A DNA stretch of 15,963 nt from DATEPR01 sp036503065 (GCA_036503065.1 DASXXM010000498.1:1-15963), one strand, 5' to 3'; counted from the first letter of the stretch, positions 1 to 6,743 are shown. Notes: generated by a model from the sequence alone, not told the origin. A program made the numbers and translations.

Positions 1-1436
1 GCGTTGAAGCCGTGGCCCCAGTCGGTCAGCTCGCTGACCCGGTTCACCACGACCGCGCCCTGCTGGCCCGCGTTCGCGGCGATCCAGAACAGCGGGGCCG
101 CCAGCGCCTCCTGCACCACGCGGACGCCGGTCGCCTCGTCACCGGTGCGGCCAAGGCCGTCCGCCAGCACGCGGGCCGCGTGCACGAGAGCGGCACCGCC
201 GCCGGGCACGATGCCCTCCTCGACCGCTGCCTTGGTGGCGGCCACCGCGTCCTCGATGCGGTGCTTGCGCTCCTTCAGCTCGGTCTCGGTGGCCGCGCCT
301 ACCTTGATCACCGCGATGCCGCCGGCGAGCTTGGCGACCCGTTCCTGCAGCTTCTCGCGGTCCCAGTCGGAGTCGGTCGCCTCGACCTCCTTGCGGAGCT
401 GCTCGACCCGGCCCGCGATGGCGTCGGCAGTGCCGGCGCCGTCGACGATCGTGGTGTTGTCCTTGCTCACCACGATGCGGCGGGCCTTGCCGAGCACGTC
501 GATCCCGGCGTCGGACAGCCTCAGGCCGACCTCCGGCGAGATGACCTGCGCGGCGGTGACGACGGCGAGGTCGTCCAGGAACGCCTTGCGGCGGTCGCCG
601 AAGTACGGGGCCTTCACGGCCACCGCGCGCAGCGTCTTGCGCACCGAGTTGACCACCAGGGTGGACAGGGCCTCGCCCTCGACGTCCTCCGCGACGATCA
701 GCACCGGCTTGCCGGACTCGGCGATCAGCTCCAGCAACGGCAGCAGGTCGGCCAACGCGGCGATCTTGTCCCGGTGCAGCAGCACGAAGGCGTCCTCGAA
801 GACGGCTTCCTGCTCCTCGGGGTCGGTGACGAAGTGCGCGGAGATCCAGCCCTTGTCGAACTGCACGCCCTCGGTGACGTCCAGCTCGGTGGCCATCGTC
901 GAGGACTCCTCGACGGTGATCACGCCGTCCTCCCCGACCCGCTCGATGGCCTCGCCGAGCAGCGCGCCGATCGACGCGTCCCGCGAGGCGACCGTGCCGA
1001 CCTGGGCGATGTTGTCGCGGCCCTTGACCGGCGTGGCCCGTGCCTTCAGCGCCTCGATCACGGCGTCGGTAGCGGCCTCGATGCCACGGCCCAGTGCCGT
1101 CGGGTTGGCGCCCGCGGCCACGTTGCGCAGGCCGAGCCGAACCATGGCCTGGGCGAGAACGGTGGCGGTGGTGGTGCCGTCGCCCGCGACATCGTTGGTC
1201 TTCGTGGCGACGTTCTTCGCGAGCTGGGCGCCGAGGTTCTCGAACGCGTCCTCCAGCTCGATCTCGCGGGCGATGGTCACGCCGTCATTGGTGATCGTCG
1301 GGCCGCCGAACTTCTTGTCCAGCACGACGTGGCGGCCGCGCGGGCCCAATGTCACCTTGACCACGTCGGCCAGCTTGTTGACGCCGCGCTCCAACCCCCG
1401 GCGAGCGTCCTCGTCGAAGCTGATCTGTTTGGGCAT
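1..1436 (-). CDS. groEL1: GroEL1-type 60-kDa chaperonin (3' end outside window)
   Basis: This is an ATP-dependent chaperonin subunit that folds proteins in the cytosol with GroES. The first 478 codons are visible, and roughly 60 C-terminal residues lie beyond the left edge. Seen: the N-terminus MPKQISFDEDARRG, the ATP-site motif GDGTTT at residues 85-90, KAPYFGDRRK in the apical domain, SDWDREKL, and GIVPGGGAALVH. The Y in YFGDRR, DWDREKL and the PLFWIAANAG stretch resemble mycobacterial GroEL1, as I recall it, more than the housekeeping GroEL2, which has GFGDRR and DYDREKL. The ATG at 1436 is preceded by AGAAAGG at a normal distance. It lies 81 bases after groES and is probably co-transcribed, with a strong hairpin in the spacer. 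Whether it ends in a His-rich GroEL1 tail or a Gly-Met tail cannot be seen. Family assignment is very secure; the GroEL1 subtype is likely. Confidence 0.95.
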   Translation of the reverse strand, partial: MPKQISFDEDARRGLERGVNKLADVVKVTLGPRGRHVVLDKKFGGPTITNDGVTIAREIELEDAFENLGAQLAKNVATKTNDVAGDGTTTATVLAQAMVRLGLRNVAAGANPTALGRGIEAATDAVIEALKARATPVKGRDNIAQVGTVASRDASIGALLGEAIERVGEDGVITVEESSTMATELDVTEGVQFDKGWISAHFVTDPEEQEAVFEDAFVLLHRDKIAALADLLPLLELIAESGKPVLIVAEDVEGEALSTLVVNSVRKTLRAVAVKAPYFGDRRKAFLDDLAVVTAAQVISPEVGLRLSDAGIDVLGKARRIVVSKDNTTIVDGAGTADAIAGRVEQLRKEVEATDSDWDREKLQERVAKLAGGIAVIKVGAATETELKERKHRIEDAVAATKAAVEEGIVPGGGAALVHAARVLADGLGRTGDEATGVRVVQEALAAPLFWIAANAGQQGAVVVNRVSELTDWGHGFN

Positions 1437-1458
1437 CGCTTGCCTTTCTGATGCGAGA

Positions 1459-1492
1459 CGCCCCGGAGCCCCGGAATGGGGCCGCCGGGGCG
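1459..1492 (-). other. Strong hairpin in groES-groEL spacer
   Basis: The left arm CGCCCCGG (1459-1466) pairs perfectly with CCGGGGCG (1485-1492). Inside it GCCCC (1468-1472) pairs with GGGGC (1478-1482) around a 5-base loop. It lies between the groES stop and the groEL ribosome binding site and has no following T-run. It could be an RNA processing or stability element, or a partial attenuator that sets the GroES:GroEL ratio. The structure is seen; the role is inferred. Confidence 0.6.
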
Positions 1493-1517
1493 CCTGGCGT
1501 CGTTCGGTGACCGGACG

Positions 1518-1811
1518 TCAGTTGATGACGGCCAGCACGTCGCGGGCGGAGAGGATCAGGTACTCCTCGCCGTTGTACTTGACCTCGGTGCCGCCGTACT
1601 TGGAGTAGATCACGACGTCGCCTTCGGCGATGTCCAGCGGAACGCGGTTACCCTTGTCGTCGATCCGGCCGGGGCCGACCGCGATGACCTTGCCCTCCTG
1701 GGGCTTTTCCTTGGCAGTGTCCGGGATGACGAGGCCGGAAGCCGTCGTCGCCTCGGCCTCACTCGCCTGGACAACGATCTTGTCCTCGAGCGGCTTAATG
1801 TTCACGCTCAC
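1518..1811 (-). CDS. groES: Co-chaperonin GroES (10-kDa)
   Basis: This is the heptameric lid of the GroEL folding chamber. The product is 97 residues, normal for actinobacterial GroES: SVNIKPLEDKIVVQ at the start, the mobile-loop region with TTASGLVIPDTAKEKPQ, then GKVIAVGPGR, DVVIYSKYGGTEVKYNGEEY and LSARDVLAVI. The reading frame is open to a GTG at 1826, but the GTG at 1811 is chosen because GGAGGT lies 7 bases upstream of it and because the family begins close to SVNIKPLED. It is the first gene of the groES-groEL operon and is preceded by a CIRCE operator, so HrcA-controlled heat-shock induction is expected. No defect is visible. Confidence 0.96.
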   Translation of the reverse strand: MSVNIKPLEDKIVVQASEAEATTASGLVIPDTAKEKPQEGKVIAVGPGRIDDKGNRVPLDIAEGDVVIYSKYGGTEVKYNGEEYLILSARDVLAVIN

Positions 1812-1923
1812 CGGTATGACCTCCACGGGTCGTCGAAAGCGTTGGCAGGTACCAGAAATTACGGTTGTTCGGCGCCTGCCACCCCGCCGTCGCGGGAGCC
1901 GGGGCGGTGCTGGTGCCGTGCGA

Positions 1924-1950
1924 CTAGCACTCTACCCACGCGAGTGCTAA
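1924..1950 (-). promoter_or_regulatory. CIRCE operator (HrcA binding site)
   Basis: On the plus strand CTAGCACTC (1924-1932), nine bases, then GAGTGCTAA (1942-1950). The consensus is TTAGCACTC-N9-GAGTGCTAA, so only one base differs. HrcA binding here represses groESL at normal temperature in many Gram-positive bacteria. It overlaps the predicted -10 box. Confidence 0.95.
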
Positions 1951-1958
1951 GCCTTCAA
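1929..1958 (-). promoter_or_regulatory. Predicted groES promoter overlapped by CIRCE
   Basis: On the minus strand TTGAAG (plus 1953-1958) could be the -35 and TAGAGT (plus 1929-1934) the -10, with an 18-base spacer. CIRCE covers the -10 and most of the spacer, so bound HrcA would exclude RNA polymerase. Transcription would begin near 1922. Confidence 0.6.
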
Positions 1959-2011
1959 GCAGGGGTGCCCTGCCTGGGGATGGACGCTTGCTCGGCCTCG
2001 CTCGCCCGCAG

Positions 2012-2033
2012 TGTTCCGTACCTGTTCCGTACC
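2012..2033. repeat. Tandem 11-bp direct repeat
   Basis: TGTTCCGTACC occurs twice with no gap, at 2012-2022 and 2023-2033. The copies are identical, and the period of 11 bp is about one helical turn, which would place two protein sites on the same face of the DNA. It lies between the groES promoter and the next plus-strand gene. Function unknown. Confidence 0.6.
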
Positions 2034-2212
2034 GCCCGTGGCGGGTCTGACCAGGCCGGCTGCTCTGAGCATGCCCGCACAGGGCCATCGGGCTGGGGCT
2101 GACTCGCCGGTCGAGCGCCGCACCGGGCCGAGCAGGTGCTGATTCGACTCGAATGCCCTTGTCGGACTGTGGACGACGGTAGGTTGGCCGGGTGCGAGGT
2201 GATGCCGTCTCA

Positions 2213-2569
2213 GTGAGAATCGGATGGATCTGCCTGGCTCTTGTCAGCCTGGGCATCCTCGGGTTCGGCCTCGTCGAGGCGCTGGTGCCGGTCGGCGCGG
2301 ACAGCCAGCTGTATCGGGCGGACGGGCTGGCCTCGACCGGGCTGGGGCTGTTCGGCGGACTGGTCGCGCTGGTGCCGTTCCGCCGCCGCGAGCGGTGGTC
2401 GTGGTTCGTGTTCTGGTTCTATCCCGTCTTCTGGGTGGCGCACCTGGTTGGGCAGCTGCCGCCGGGCAAGGACCACATCCACCAAGTGGTATTCATCGTG
2501 CTCTCGCTCGCGGGGTTGCTCCTTCCGGCCCGGGAGTTCTTCCGGCCCGGCAGCACGACGCCGCGGTGA
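2213..2569 (+). CDS. Small polytopic membrane protein, unknown function
   Basis: I do not recognise this family. The product is about 118 residues with four probable membrane segments, roughly residues 3-24, 41-59, 63-81 and 88-107. Positive residues (RRRER) follow the second segment and aromatic residues (WSWFVFWFYPVFW) crowd the third. GTG 2213 is chosen because GAGGTGAT at 2196-2203 matches the anti-Shine-Dalgarno sequence; an in-frame GTG at 2192, which would be leaderless after TAGGTT at 2180-2185, would add seven residues. It lies alone between groES and another small membrane protein. The coding call rests on length, hydrophobic periodicity and start signals. Confidence 0.7.
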   Translation: MRIGWICLALVSLGILGFGLVEALVPVGADSQLYRADGLASTGLGLFGGLVALVPFRRRERWSWFVFWFYPVFWVAHLVGQLPPGKDHIHQVVFIVLSLAGLLLPAREFFRPGSTTPR

Positions 2570-2713
2570 CGTCGACGTCGACACTTCTCGGGTTCGCCAT
2601 GCCTCTGGGACTGGACTCATTCCGATCGCGGGCCACCGTCCTCATCGTGCTCGACACCGTTGCGGCGGCCGCGCCGAGGGTCATACTCGATGTCAGGACG
2701 GAAGGGGGACAAG

Positions 2714-2947
2714 ATGCTGCTGTGGTTGATCATCGGGGCGGTTCTGGTCGTGCTGTTGGGGTCCGCGGCGCTCATGGATCGTAAGGCGAAGCGGGTGCGT
2801 GGGCGCGTCCCTCGGGTGCGGGTTCCCGGCGGCGAAATGTCCCACCGGCTGGATCTGCACGCCCAGGAGCGACTGTCACAGTTCGACGCCGGCCGGTCGA
2901 TGACTCAGTACGTACAGCCACCGCGGGACGACGTCGATCGCGGTTAG
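2714..2947 (+). CDS. Small single-pass membrane protein, unknown function
   Basis: This is a 77-residue product not recognised as a known family. Residues 1-20 (MLLWLIIGAVLVVLLGSAAL) form one membrane segment. A basic stretch (RKAKRVRGRVPRVR) follows, which predicts a cytosolic C-terminus, and then a hydrophilic tail ending in DDVDRG. ATG 2714 is chosen because GGAAGGGGGAC lies just upstream; an in-frame ATG at 2690 would add eight residues. It lies 28 bases before the acetyltransferase gene. It could be a small envelope-associated protein; no function is claimed. Confidence 0.65.
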   Translation: MLLWLIIGAVLVVLLGSAALMDRKAKRVRGRVPRVRVPGGEMSHRLDLHAQERLSQFDAGRSMTQYVQPPRDDVDRG

Positions 2948-2962
2948 TGCCCTGACGGTCCC

Positions 2963-2968
2963 TACTGT
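2963..2968 (+). promoter_or_regulatory. -10 box for leaderless acetyltransferase gene
   Basis: TACTGT fits the actinobacterial -10 pattern TANNNT. Six bases separate it from the ATG at 2975, so transcription probably begins at or next to the start codon. No Shine-Dalgarno sequence is present, in agreement with a leaderless message. No convincing -35 is seen. Confidence 0.5.
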
Positions 2969-2974
2969 GGCTGG

Positions 2975-3367
2975 ATGGTCAGCTACGAGTGGCGGGGTCG
3001 GTTCGACAACGTCGAGGTCAACCGGTTGCACGCCGAGGGGTTCGAGCATCGCGTGCTGGATGTCGACTGGTGGGGGCAGCTGACCACGCATTCGCTGGGT
3101 TGGGTGTGTGCTCGGCGGGGTGCCGAGCTGGTCGGCTTCGTGAACGTTGCCTGGGACGGTGATGTGCACGCGTTCGTGTTGGACACGGTCGTGGCCGGCG
3201 ATGCCAGACGCCAAGGGATCGGCGTCGAGTTGGTCAAGGCGGCCACCGAGCGGGCCAGGACGGCCGGGTGTGAGTGGCTTCATGTCGACTTCGAGGATCA
3301 TCTGCGGGGGTTCTACTTCGACGGCTGTGGGTTTCGACCGACGAACGCGGGGCTCATTCCGTTGTGA
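2975..3367 (+). CDS. GNAT-family N-acetyltransferase
   Basis: This enzyme would transfer an acetyl group from acetyl-CoA to an unknown amine. It has 130 residues, a compact GNAT fold. Seen: a central strand region ELVGFVNVAWDGDVHAFVLDTVVAGDARRQ, then the acetyl-CoA pyrophosphate-binding motif RRQGIG at residues 78-83 followed by the helix VELVKAATERARTAG, and the late motif GFYFDGCGFRP. The start at ATG 2975 is leaderless, six bases after a -10-like TACTGT. Its 3' end overlaps the 3' end of the GntR gene on the other strand by 14 bases. The substrate cannot be told from sequence. Confidence 0.88.
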   Translation: MVSYEWRGRFDNVEVNRLHAEGFEHRVLDVDWWGQLTTHSLGWVCARRGAELVGFVNVAWDGDVHAFVLDTVVAGDARRQGIGVELVKAATERARTAGCEWLHVDFEDHLRGFYFDGCGFRPTNAGLIPL

Positions 3368-4040
3368 CGGGCTGCTGGCGGGCGTACGCCTCGACCAGCT
3401 CGCGCTCCGCGATGTCGAGGTAGTCGGCCAGTGTCTCCACCGCCTTGTCGCGGTCGCCGCTGGTCAGCAGGGCCAGCAGCTCGCGGTTTCTGGCCAGGTA
3501 GGGCTCGTGGAAGCGGCGTGGGTCGACCATCACGTGGAAGACCAGCCTCAGCTCGGCCAGGATGCCACGCATCAGGTCGGCCAGGCGTGGGCTGCCGGCC
3601 AGGGCCACGAGGGCCTGGTGGAAGTGGATGTTCGCGGTGCCGAGGCCCTGCCAGTCCGCCCGGGACTCGGCCTCCTCGCTTTCGTGCACCGCCTGAGCGA
3701 CTCGGTCGAAGTCGGTTGAGGTGCTGGCGGCTACCGCGCCGCACTCGATGACCTTGCGGACCTGGTAGAGGTCGATCACGTCGTGCACGGTCAGGACGCG
3801 GACCGACACGCCTCGGTAGGGCTGTTGGGACAGCAGGCGTTCGTGGATGAGCAGGCGGAACGCCTCACGGAGGGTGTTGCGGGAGACCTTCAACTCGGCG
3901 CAGATCGCCTCTTCGGACAGGCGGGTGCCGGGGCGGTAGTAACCCTCCGTGATGCGATCTCGGAGCACCTCGGCCGCGCGTTCCGCCGTGCTCGCCCGGT
4001 CGAGTGGTGATTCGGCGGGCGGGACGACGTCGGCGTGCAC
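3354..4040 (-). CDS. GntR-family transcriptional regulator, FCD type
   Basis: This is a DNA-binding regulator, most likely of the divergent transporter operon. Its 228 residues are normal for the family. An N-terminal winged helix-turn-helix covers about residues 18-82 (RAAEVLRDRITEGYYRPGTRL, then SRNTLREAFRLL and GVSV). The rest is a helical FCD effector domain. The usual FCD metal ligands (D/H/H/H) appear as N137, H141, N185 and Y207, so the metal site looks degenerate. GTG 4040 has GGAG six bases upstream. A 17-bp palindrome matching the FadR-group pattern TNGTNNNACNA lies at 4115-4131 in the divergent promoter. It probably responds to a carboxylate taken up by the transporter; this is inference. 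Confidence 0.92.
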   Translation of the reverse strand: MHADVVPPAESPLDRASTAERAAEVLRDRITEGYYRPGTRLSEEAICAELKVSRNTLREAFRLLIHERLLSQQPYRGVSVRVLTVHDVIDLYQVRKVIECGAVAASTSTDFDRVAQAVHESEEAESRADWQGLGTANIHFHQALVALAGSPRLADLMRGILAELRLVFHVMVDPRRFHEPYLARNRELLALLTSGDRDKAVETLADYLDIAERELVEAYARQQPVTTE

Positions 4041-4071
4041 GGGGGGCTCCAGTCCGTAGGTTGTGTACTCG

Positions 4072-4101
4072 AGTTAACCACCTGAAACGAGAATCAGCCA
4101 A
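4072..4101 (-). promoter_or_regulatory. Putative gntR promoter
   Basis: On the minus strand TTGGCT (plus 4096-4101) and TTAACT (plus 4072-4077) are separated by 18 bases, giving transcription about 25 bases before the GTG start at 4040. The palindromic operator lies just upstream of this -35, so the regulator may also affect its own gene. The -10 match is moderate. Confidence 0.4.
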
Positions 4102-4109
4102 GGTTGGTA

Positions 4110-4139
4110 TTGCCGGATTGTTGAACAATCCTCTACCGT
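4110..4139 (+). promoter_or_regulatory. Predicted transporter-operon promoter
   Basis: TTGCCG (4110-4115) and TACCGT (4134-4139) are separated by 18 bases and face the MFS gene. The predicted transcription start near 4146 leaves a leader of about 30 bases with GAGGT ahead of the ATG at 4176. The whole spacer is occupied by the palindrome at 4115-4131. Confidence 0.6.
4115..4131. promoter_or_regulatory. Palindromic operator for the GntR/FCD regulator
   Basis: GGATTGTTGAACAATCC is a perfect 17-bp palindrome around a central G. Its core TTGTTGAACAA matches TNGTNNNACNA, the consensus known for FadR-group GntR proteins. It sits between the -35 and -10 of the transporter promoter, the position expected for direct repression. 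Confidence 0.8.
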
Positions 4140-4175
4140 GGTGGGCATCACACACTGCCAGCCTGCGAGGTGTCC

Positions 4176-5426
4176 ATGAGCACAACCTCGATCAGCCAGC
4201 CGACCACCGCCACCGGGGCCTGGTTCCGCACCCTCGGGCCGGCCGGCCGGCGCGCCTTCCGCGGCGCGTTCGGCGGCTACGCCCTCGATGCCTACGACTT
4301 CCAGGTTCTGCCCCTCGGCCTGGTCGCGATCGCCGCCTACTTCCACCTCTCGGCCGGCGCGGCCGGGCTGCTCAGCACGGTCACGTTGGTGGCGTCCGGG
4401 GTCGGCGGCGCCGTGGCCGGCATCCTGGCCGACCGGATCGGCCGAGTCCGGACGTTGATGATCACCATCGGTGCCTACGCGCTGTTCACCGTGCTCTGCG
4501 GGTTCGCGCCCGACTATCCGGCGCTCCTGGTCCTGCGCGGGCTGCAGGGTGTCGGGTTCGGCGGCGAGTGGGCGATCGGCGCGATCCTGGTCGCCGAGTA
4601 CGCGCTGCCGCGCTACCGGGGCCGGGCCGTCGGCTTCATCCAGAGTTCGTGGGCGGTCGGCTGGGCGCTCGCCGTGCTCGTGTCCACGCTGGTGTTCGCG
4701 CTCGCTCCGGCAGCGATCGCGTGGCGGATCATGTTCCTCACCGGGGCGCTGCCCGCGCTGCTGGTGTTCTACCTGCGCCGACGGGTGACCGACGCCACCG
4801 TACCGACCGGGACGACGCAGGTCCGTGGCTCGTTCCCGGCAATCCTGCGCGGCGATCTCGGGCGCACCACGTTCTTCGCGGCGCTGCTGGCCACCGGCGT
4901 GCAGGGCGGCTACTACACCCTGGCCACCTGGCTGCCCACCTACCTGAAGACCGCGCGGCACCTGTCCGTGGTCAACACCGGCGGCTACCTGGCGCTGCTG
5001 ATCTCCGGCGCCTTCCTCGGCTACGTCACCGGCGGCTACGTGACCGACCGGCTCGGCCGCAAACGTACGTTCGCGCTGTTCGCGGTGCTTTCCGCCGGGC
5101 TGATGGTCGGCTACACGACCGTCCCGGCCGGCGCCAACACCGCCGTCCTGCTGCTCGGTTTCCCGCTCGGGTTCGCGTCGTCGGCCATCTACAGCGGGTT
5201 CGGCTCGTTCCTGGCCGAGTTGTATCCGGCCGCGCTGCGCGGCACCGGGCAGGGCTTCACCTACAACTTCGGCCGGGCCGTCGGCGCGTTCTTTCCCACC
5301 GTGGTCGGGTTTCTGGCCGGTGGCATCGGCATCGGGGCGGCCATGGGGTTCGGCGCGCTCGGCTATGCCGTTGCCGTGCTCGCCCTGCTCGGGTTGCCGG
5401 AAACCGCCGGCCGAGTGCTGACCTGA
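4176..5426 (+). CDS. MFS transporter, probable carboxylate/H+ symporter
   Basis: This is an inner-membrane secondary transporter of 416 residues with about twelve membrane segments. Seen: GYALDAYDFQVLP in the first segment (acidic D38 and D41), the loop 2-3 motif GILADRIGRVRT at about 82-93, RGLQGVGFGGEWAIGA (121-136), the matching second-half motif GGYVTDRLGRKRT, and LPETAG at the C-terminus. The acidic pair in segment 1 and the GEW motif recall MFS families that carry organic acids (aromatic acid, sialate and lactate symporters), but the substrate is not determined. ATG 4176 is chosen for GAGGT just upstream. It lies 13 bases before the UPF0317 gene, forming a likely two-gene operon controlled from the palindrome at 4115-4131. 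Confidence 0.9.
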   Translation: MSTTSISQPTTATGAWFRTLGPAGRRAFRGAFGGYALDAYDFQVLPLGLVAIAAYFHLSAGAAGLLSTVTLVASGVGGAVAGILADRIGRVRTLMITIGAYALFTVLCGFAPDYPALLVLRGLQGVGFGGEWAIGAILVAEYALPRYRGRAVGFIQSSWAVGWALAVLVSTLVFALAPAAIAWRIMFLTGALPALLVFYLRRRVTDATVPTGTTQVRGSFPAILRGDLGRTTFFAALLATGVQGGYYTLATWLPTYLKTARHLSVVNTGGYLALLISGAFLGYVTGGYVTDRLGRKRTFALFAVLSAGLMVGYTTVPAGANTAVLLLGFPLGFASSAIYSGFGSFLAELYPAALRGTGQGFTYNFGRAVGAFFPTVVGFLAGGIGIGAAMGFGALGYAVAVLALLGLPETAGRVLT

Positions 5427-5439
5427 AATGGAGCGCACC

Positions 5440-6243
5440 ATGACAACCATGATCTCCACCCCGGATCCGGCGATCCTGCGCCCCGCGCAGGCCAGGCTGG
5501 CCTTCCGCGACGGCCTGCGCAGGCCGACCGCGGGCTGGTCGCAGGGCTACGCGCAGGCCAACCTGATCGCGGTGCCGGTGGACTGGGCCTACGACGTGCT
5601 GCTGTTCTGCCAGCGCAACCCGCGGCCGTGCCCGGTGCTGGACGTCACCGATCCGGGCTCACCGACGACGATCCTCGCGCCGGACGCCGACCTGCGCACG
5701 GACCTGCCCGGCTACCGGGTCTGGCGGGACGGCGAACTGGTCGACGAGCCGACCGACGTGACCGGGCTGTGGTCCGGCGAGCTGGTCGCCTTCCTGATCG
5801 GCTGCAGCTTCACGTTCGAGGCCACGCTGGCCGACGCGTGGCTGCCGCTGCGGCACGTCGAGCAGGGCCGGAACGTGCCGATGTTCCGGACCAACCGGAT
5901 GTGCCGGCCGGGCGGCCGCCTGCACGGCCCGATGGTGGTGTCCATGCGACCGATCCCGGCCGAACTGGTGGACACCGCGGTCCGGCTGACCGGGCGGATG
6001 CCGGCCGTGCACGGGGCACCGGTGCACGTCGGCGACCCGGCCGCGCTGGGCATCGCCGATGTGCGCCGGCCGCAGTTCGGCGACGCCGTGCGGGCCGAAG
6101 CCGGTGACGTGCCGGTGTTCTGGGCGTGCGGAGTCACACCGCAGGCGGCTGTGATGGCGTCGCGGCCGCCGTTCGCGATCACGCACCAGCCGGGGCACAT
6201 GCTGATCACCGACGTCCCGGATTCGGCCTACCGGATCGCCTGA
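5440..6243 (+). CDS. UPF0317 / DUF1445 protein, putative hydro-lyase
   Basis: This cytosolic protein belongs to a family annotated as putative hydro-lyases (YcsI type, also the N-terminal part of a human mitochondrial protein linked to D-glutamate metabolism). The true reaction is not firmly established. The 267 residues are full length. Conserved stretches are seen in order: GYAQANL (36-42), FLIGCSFTFE (118-127), RNVPMFRTN (144-152), HGPMVVSMRP (162-171), VHVGDPAALGI, FWACGVTPQ (227-235) and PGHMLITD. C122, C230 and the histidines are candidate active-site residues. ATG 5440 is preferred over ATG 5428 because GGAG lies six bases upstream. It follows the MFS gene by 13 bases, so it probably acts on the imported compound. 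Its end overlaps the convergent DinB gene by 16 bases. Confidence 0.9.
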   Translation: MTTMISTPDPAILRPAQARLAFRDGLRRPTAGWSQGYAQANLIAVPVDWAYDVLLFCQRNPRPCPVLDVTDPGSPTTILAPDADLRTDLPGYRVWRDGELVDEPTDVTGLWSGELVAFLIGCSFTFEATLADAWLPLRHVEQGRNVPMFRTNRMCRPGGRLHGPMVVSMRPIPAELVDTAVRLTGRMPAVHGAPVHVGDPAALGIADVRRPQFGDAVRAEAGDVPVFWACGVTPQAAVMASRPPFAITHQPGHMLITDVPDSAYRIA

Positions 6244-6743
6244 CCGGTCAGGCTGTCCGCGTCAGAGCCGTCGATCGACTCGCGGATGATGTCGGCGTGG
6301 CCGGCGTGCCGGGCGGTCTCCTCGATCAGGTGCAGCAGCACCCAACGGATGGACCGCTGGAACTCCGGATCGTCGGCCATGGCCGGCGCGCCCAGGTCCG
6401 GGACGCCGGCCACGATCTCCTCGGTTTCCCTGGCGACGTCGGCGTAGCCGGCGAGTAAGGATTCGACGGTGTCGTCGGCGGTGAGCTGGAACTCCGCGTT
6501 CCAGTCCTTGACCGGCCACAACTCCGGATCGGCCTGGCCGCCGACGCCGACCACCACCCACCGCCGCTCGCAGGTGGTGAGGTGTTTGACGAGGGCGCCC
6601 AGGGACAGCTCGCTGGCGCTGGGCATGCTGGCGGCCTGCTCGTCGGTCAGGCCGCGCAGCGCGTTGGCCACGCCATCGCGCTGTTCGGCCAGGAACGCCA
6701 GCAGGCCGTCTCGTTCATCGGTCACACTCCGCACCATCGGCAT
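6228..6743 (-). CDS. DinB-like / DUF664 family protein
   Basis: This is a four-helix-bundle protein of about 171 residues in the DinB/YfiT superfamily, whose members bind a metal through three histidines and in some cases act as thiol-dependent transferases. Seen: TDERDGLLAFLAEQRDGVANALRGLTDEQA at the N-terminus, H54 in LVKHLTTCERRW, and H146 and H149 in RHAGHAD near the C-terminus, the expected metal triad. In actinomycetes mycothiol is the likely thiol for such enzymes, but this member has no assigned role. The start is uncertain: ATG 6743 is used, with ATG 6737 and 6755 and GTG 6725 also possible, and none has a strong Shine-Dalgarno sequence. It follows tsaD by about 35 bases on the same strand and could be read from the tsa operon. 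Confidence 0.85.
   Translation of the reverse strand: MPMVRSVTDERDGLLAFLAEQRDGVANALRGLTDEQAASMPSASELSLGALVKHLTTCERRWVVVGVGGQADPELWPVKDWNAEFQLTADDTVESLLAGYADVARETEEIVAGVPDLGAPAMADDPEFQRSIRWVLLHLIEETARHAGHADIIRESIDGSDADSLTGQAIR

Larger units (their letters stand above)
1812..2212. other. About 400-base gene-free stretch upstream of groES
   Basis: This stretch holds the groES leader of about 110 bases (1812-1921), the groES promoter and CIRCE (1924-1958), a perfect 11-bp tandem repeat (2012-2033), and near its right end a TAGGTT -10-like hexamer (2180-2185) that fits the start of the following membrane gene. Reading frames crossing it have no family-like sequence and are treated as spurious. 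Nothing else is recognised between about 2040 and 2175. Confidence 0.6.

Noticed and set aside
4..1608. A 534-codon plus-strand reading frame opposite groEL
   Set aside because: It is antisense to a clear GroEL sequence, has serine- and arginine-rich low-complexity composition and no start signal. High GC makes such shadow frames common.
2568..2582. GACGTC/GTCGAC palindromic run after the first membrane protein gene
   Set aside because: It is a short simple repeat of GTCGAC, easily formed by chance in this composition, and it does not fit a terminator or a promoter.
4074..5459. Long minus-strand frame opposite the MFS gene
   Set aside because: Its sequence is compositionally biased (G, E, Q, R rich) without any family motif, while the opposite strand encodes a normal 12-segment carrier.
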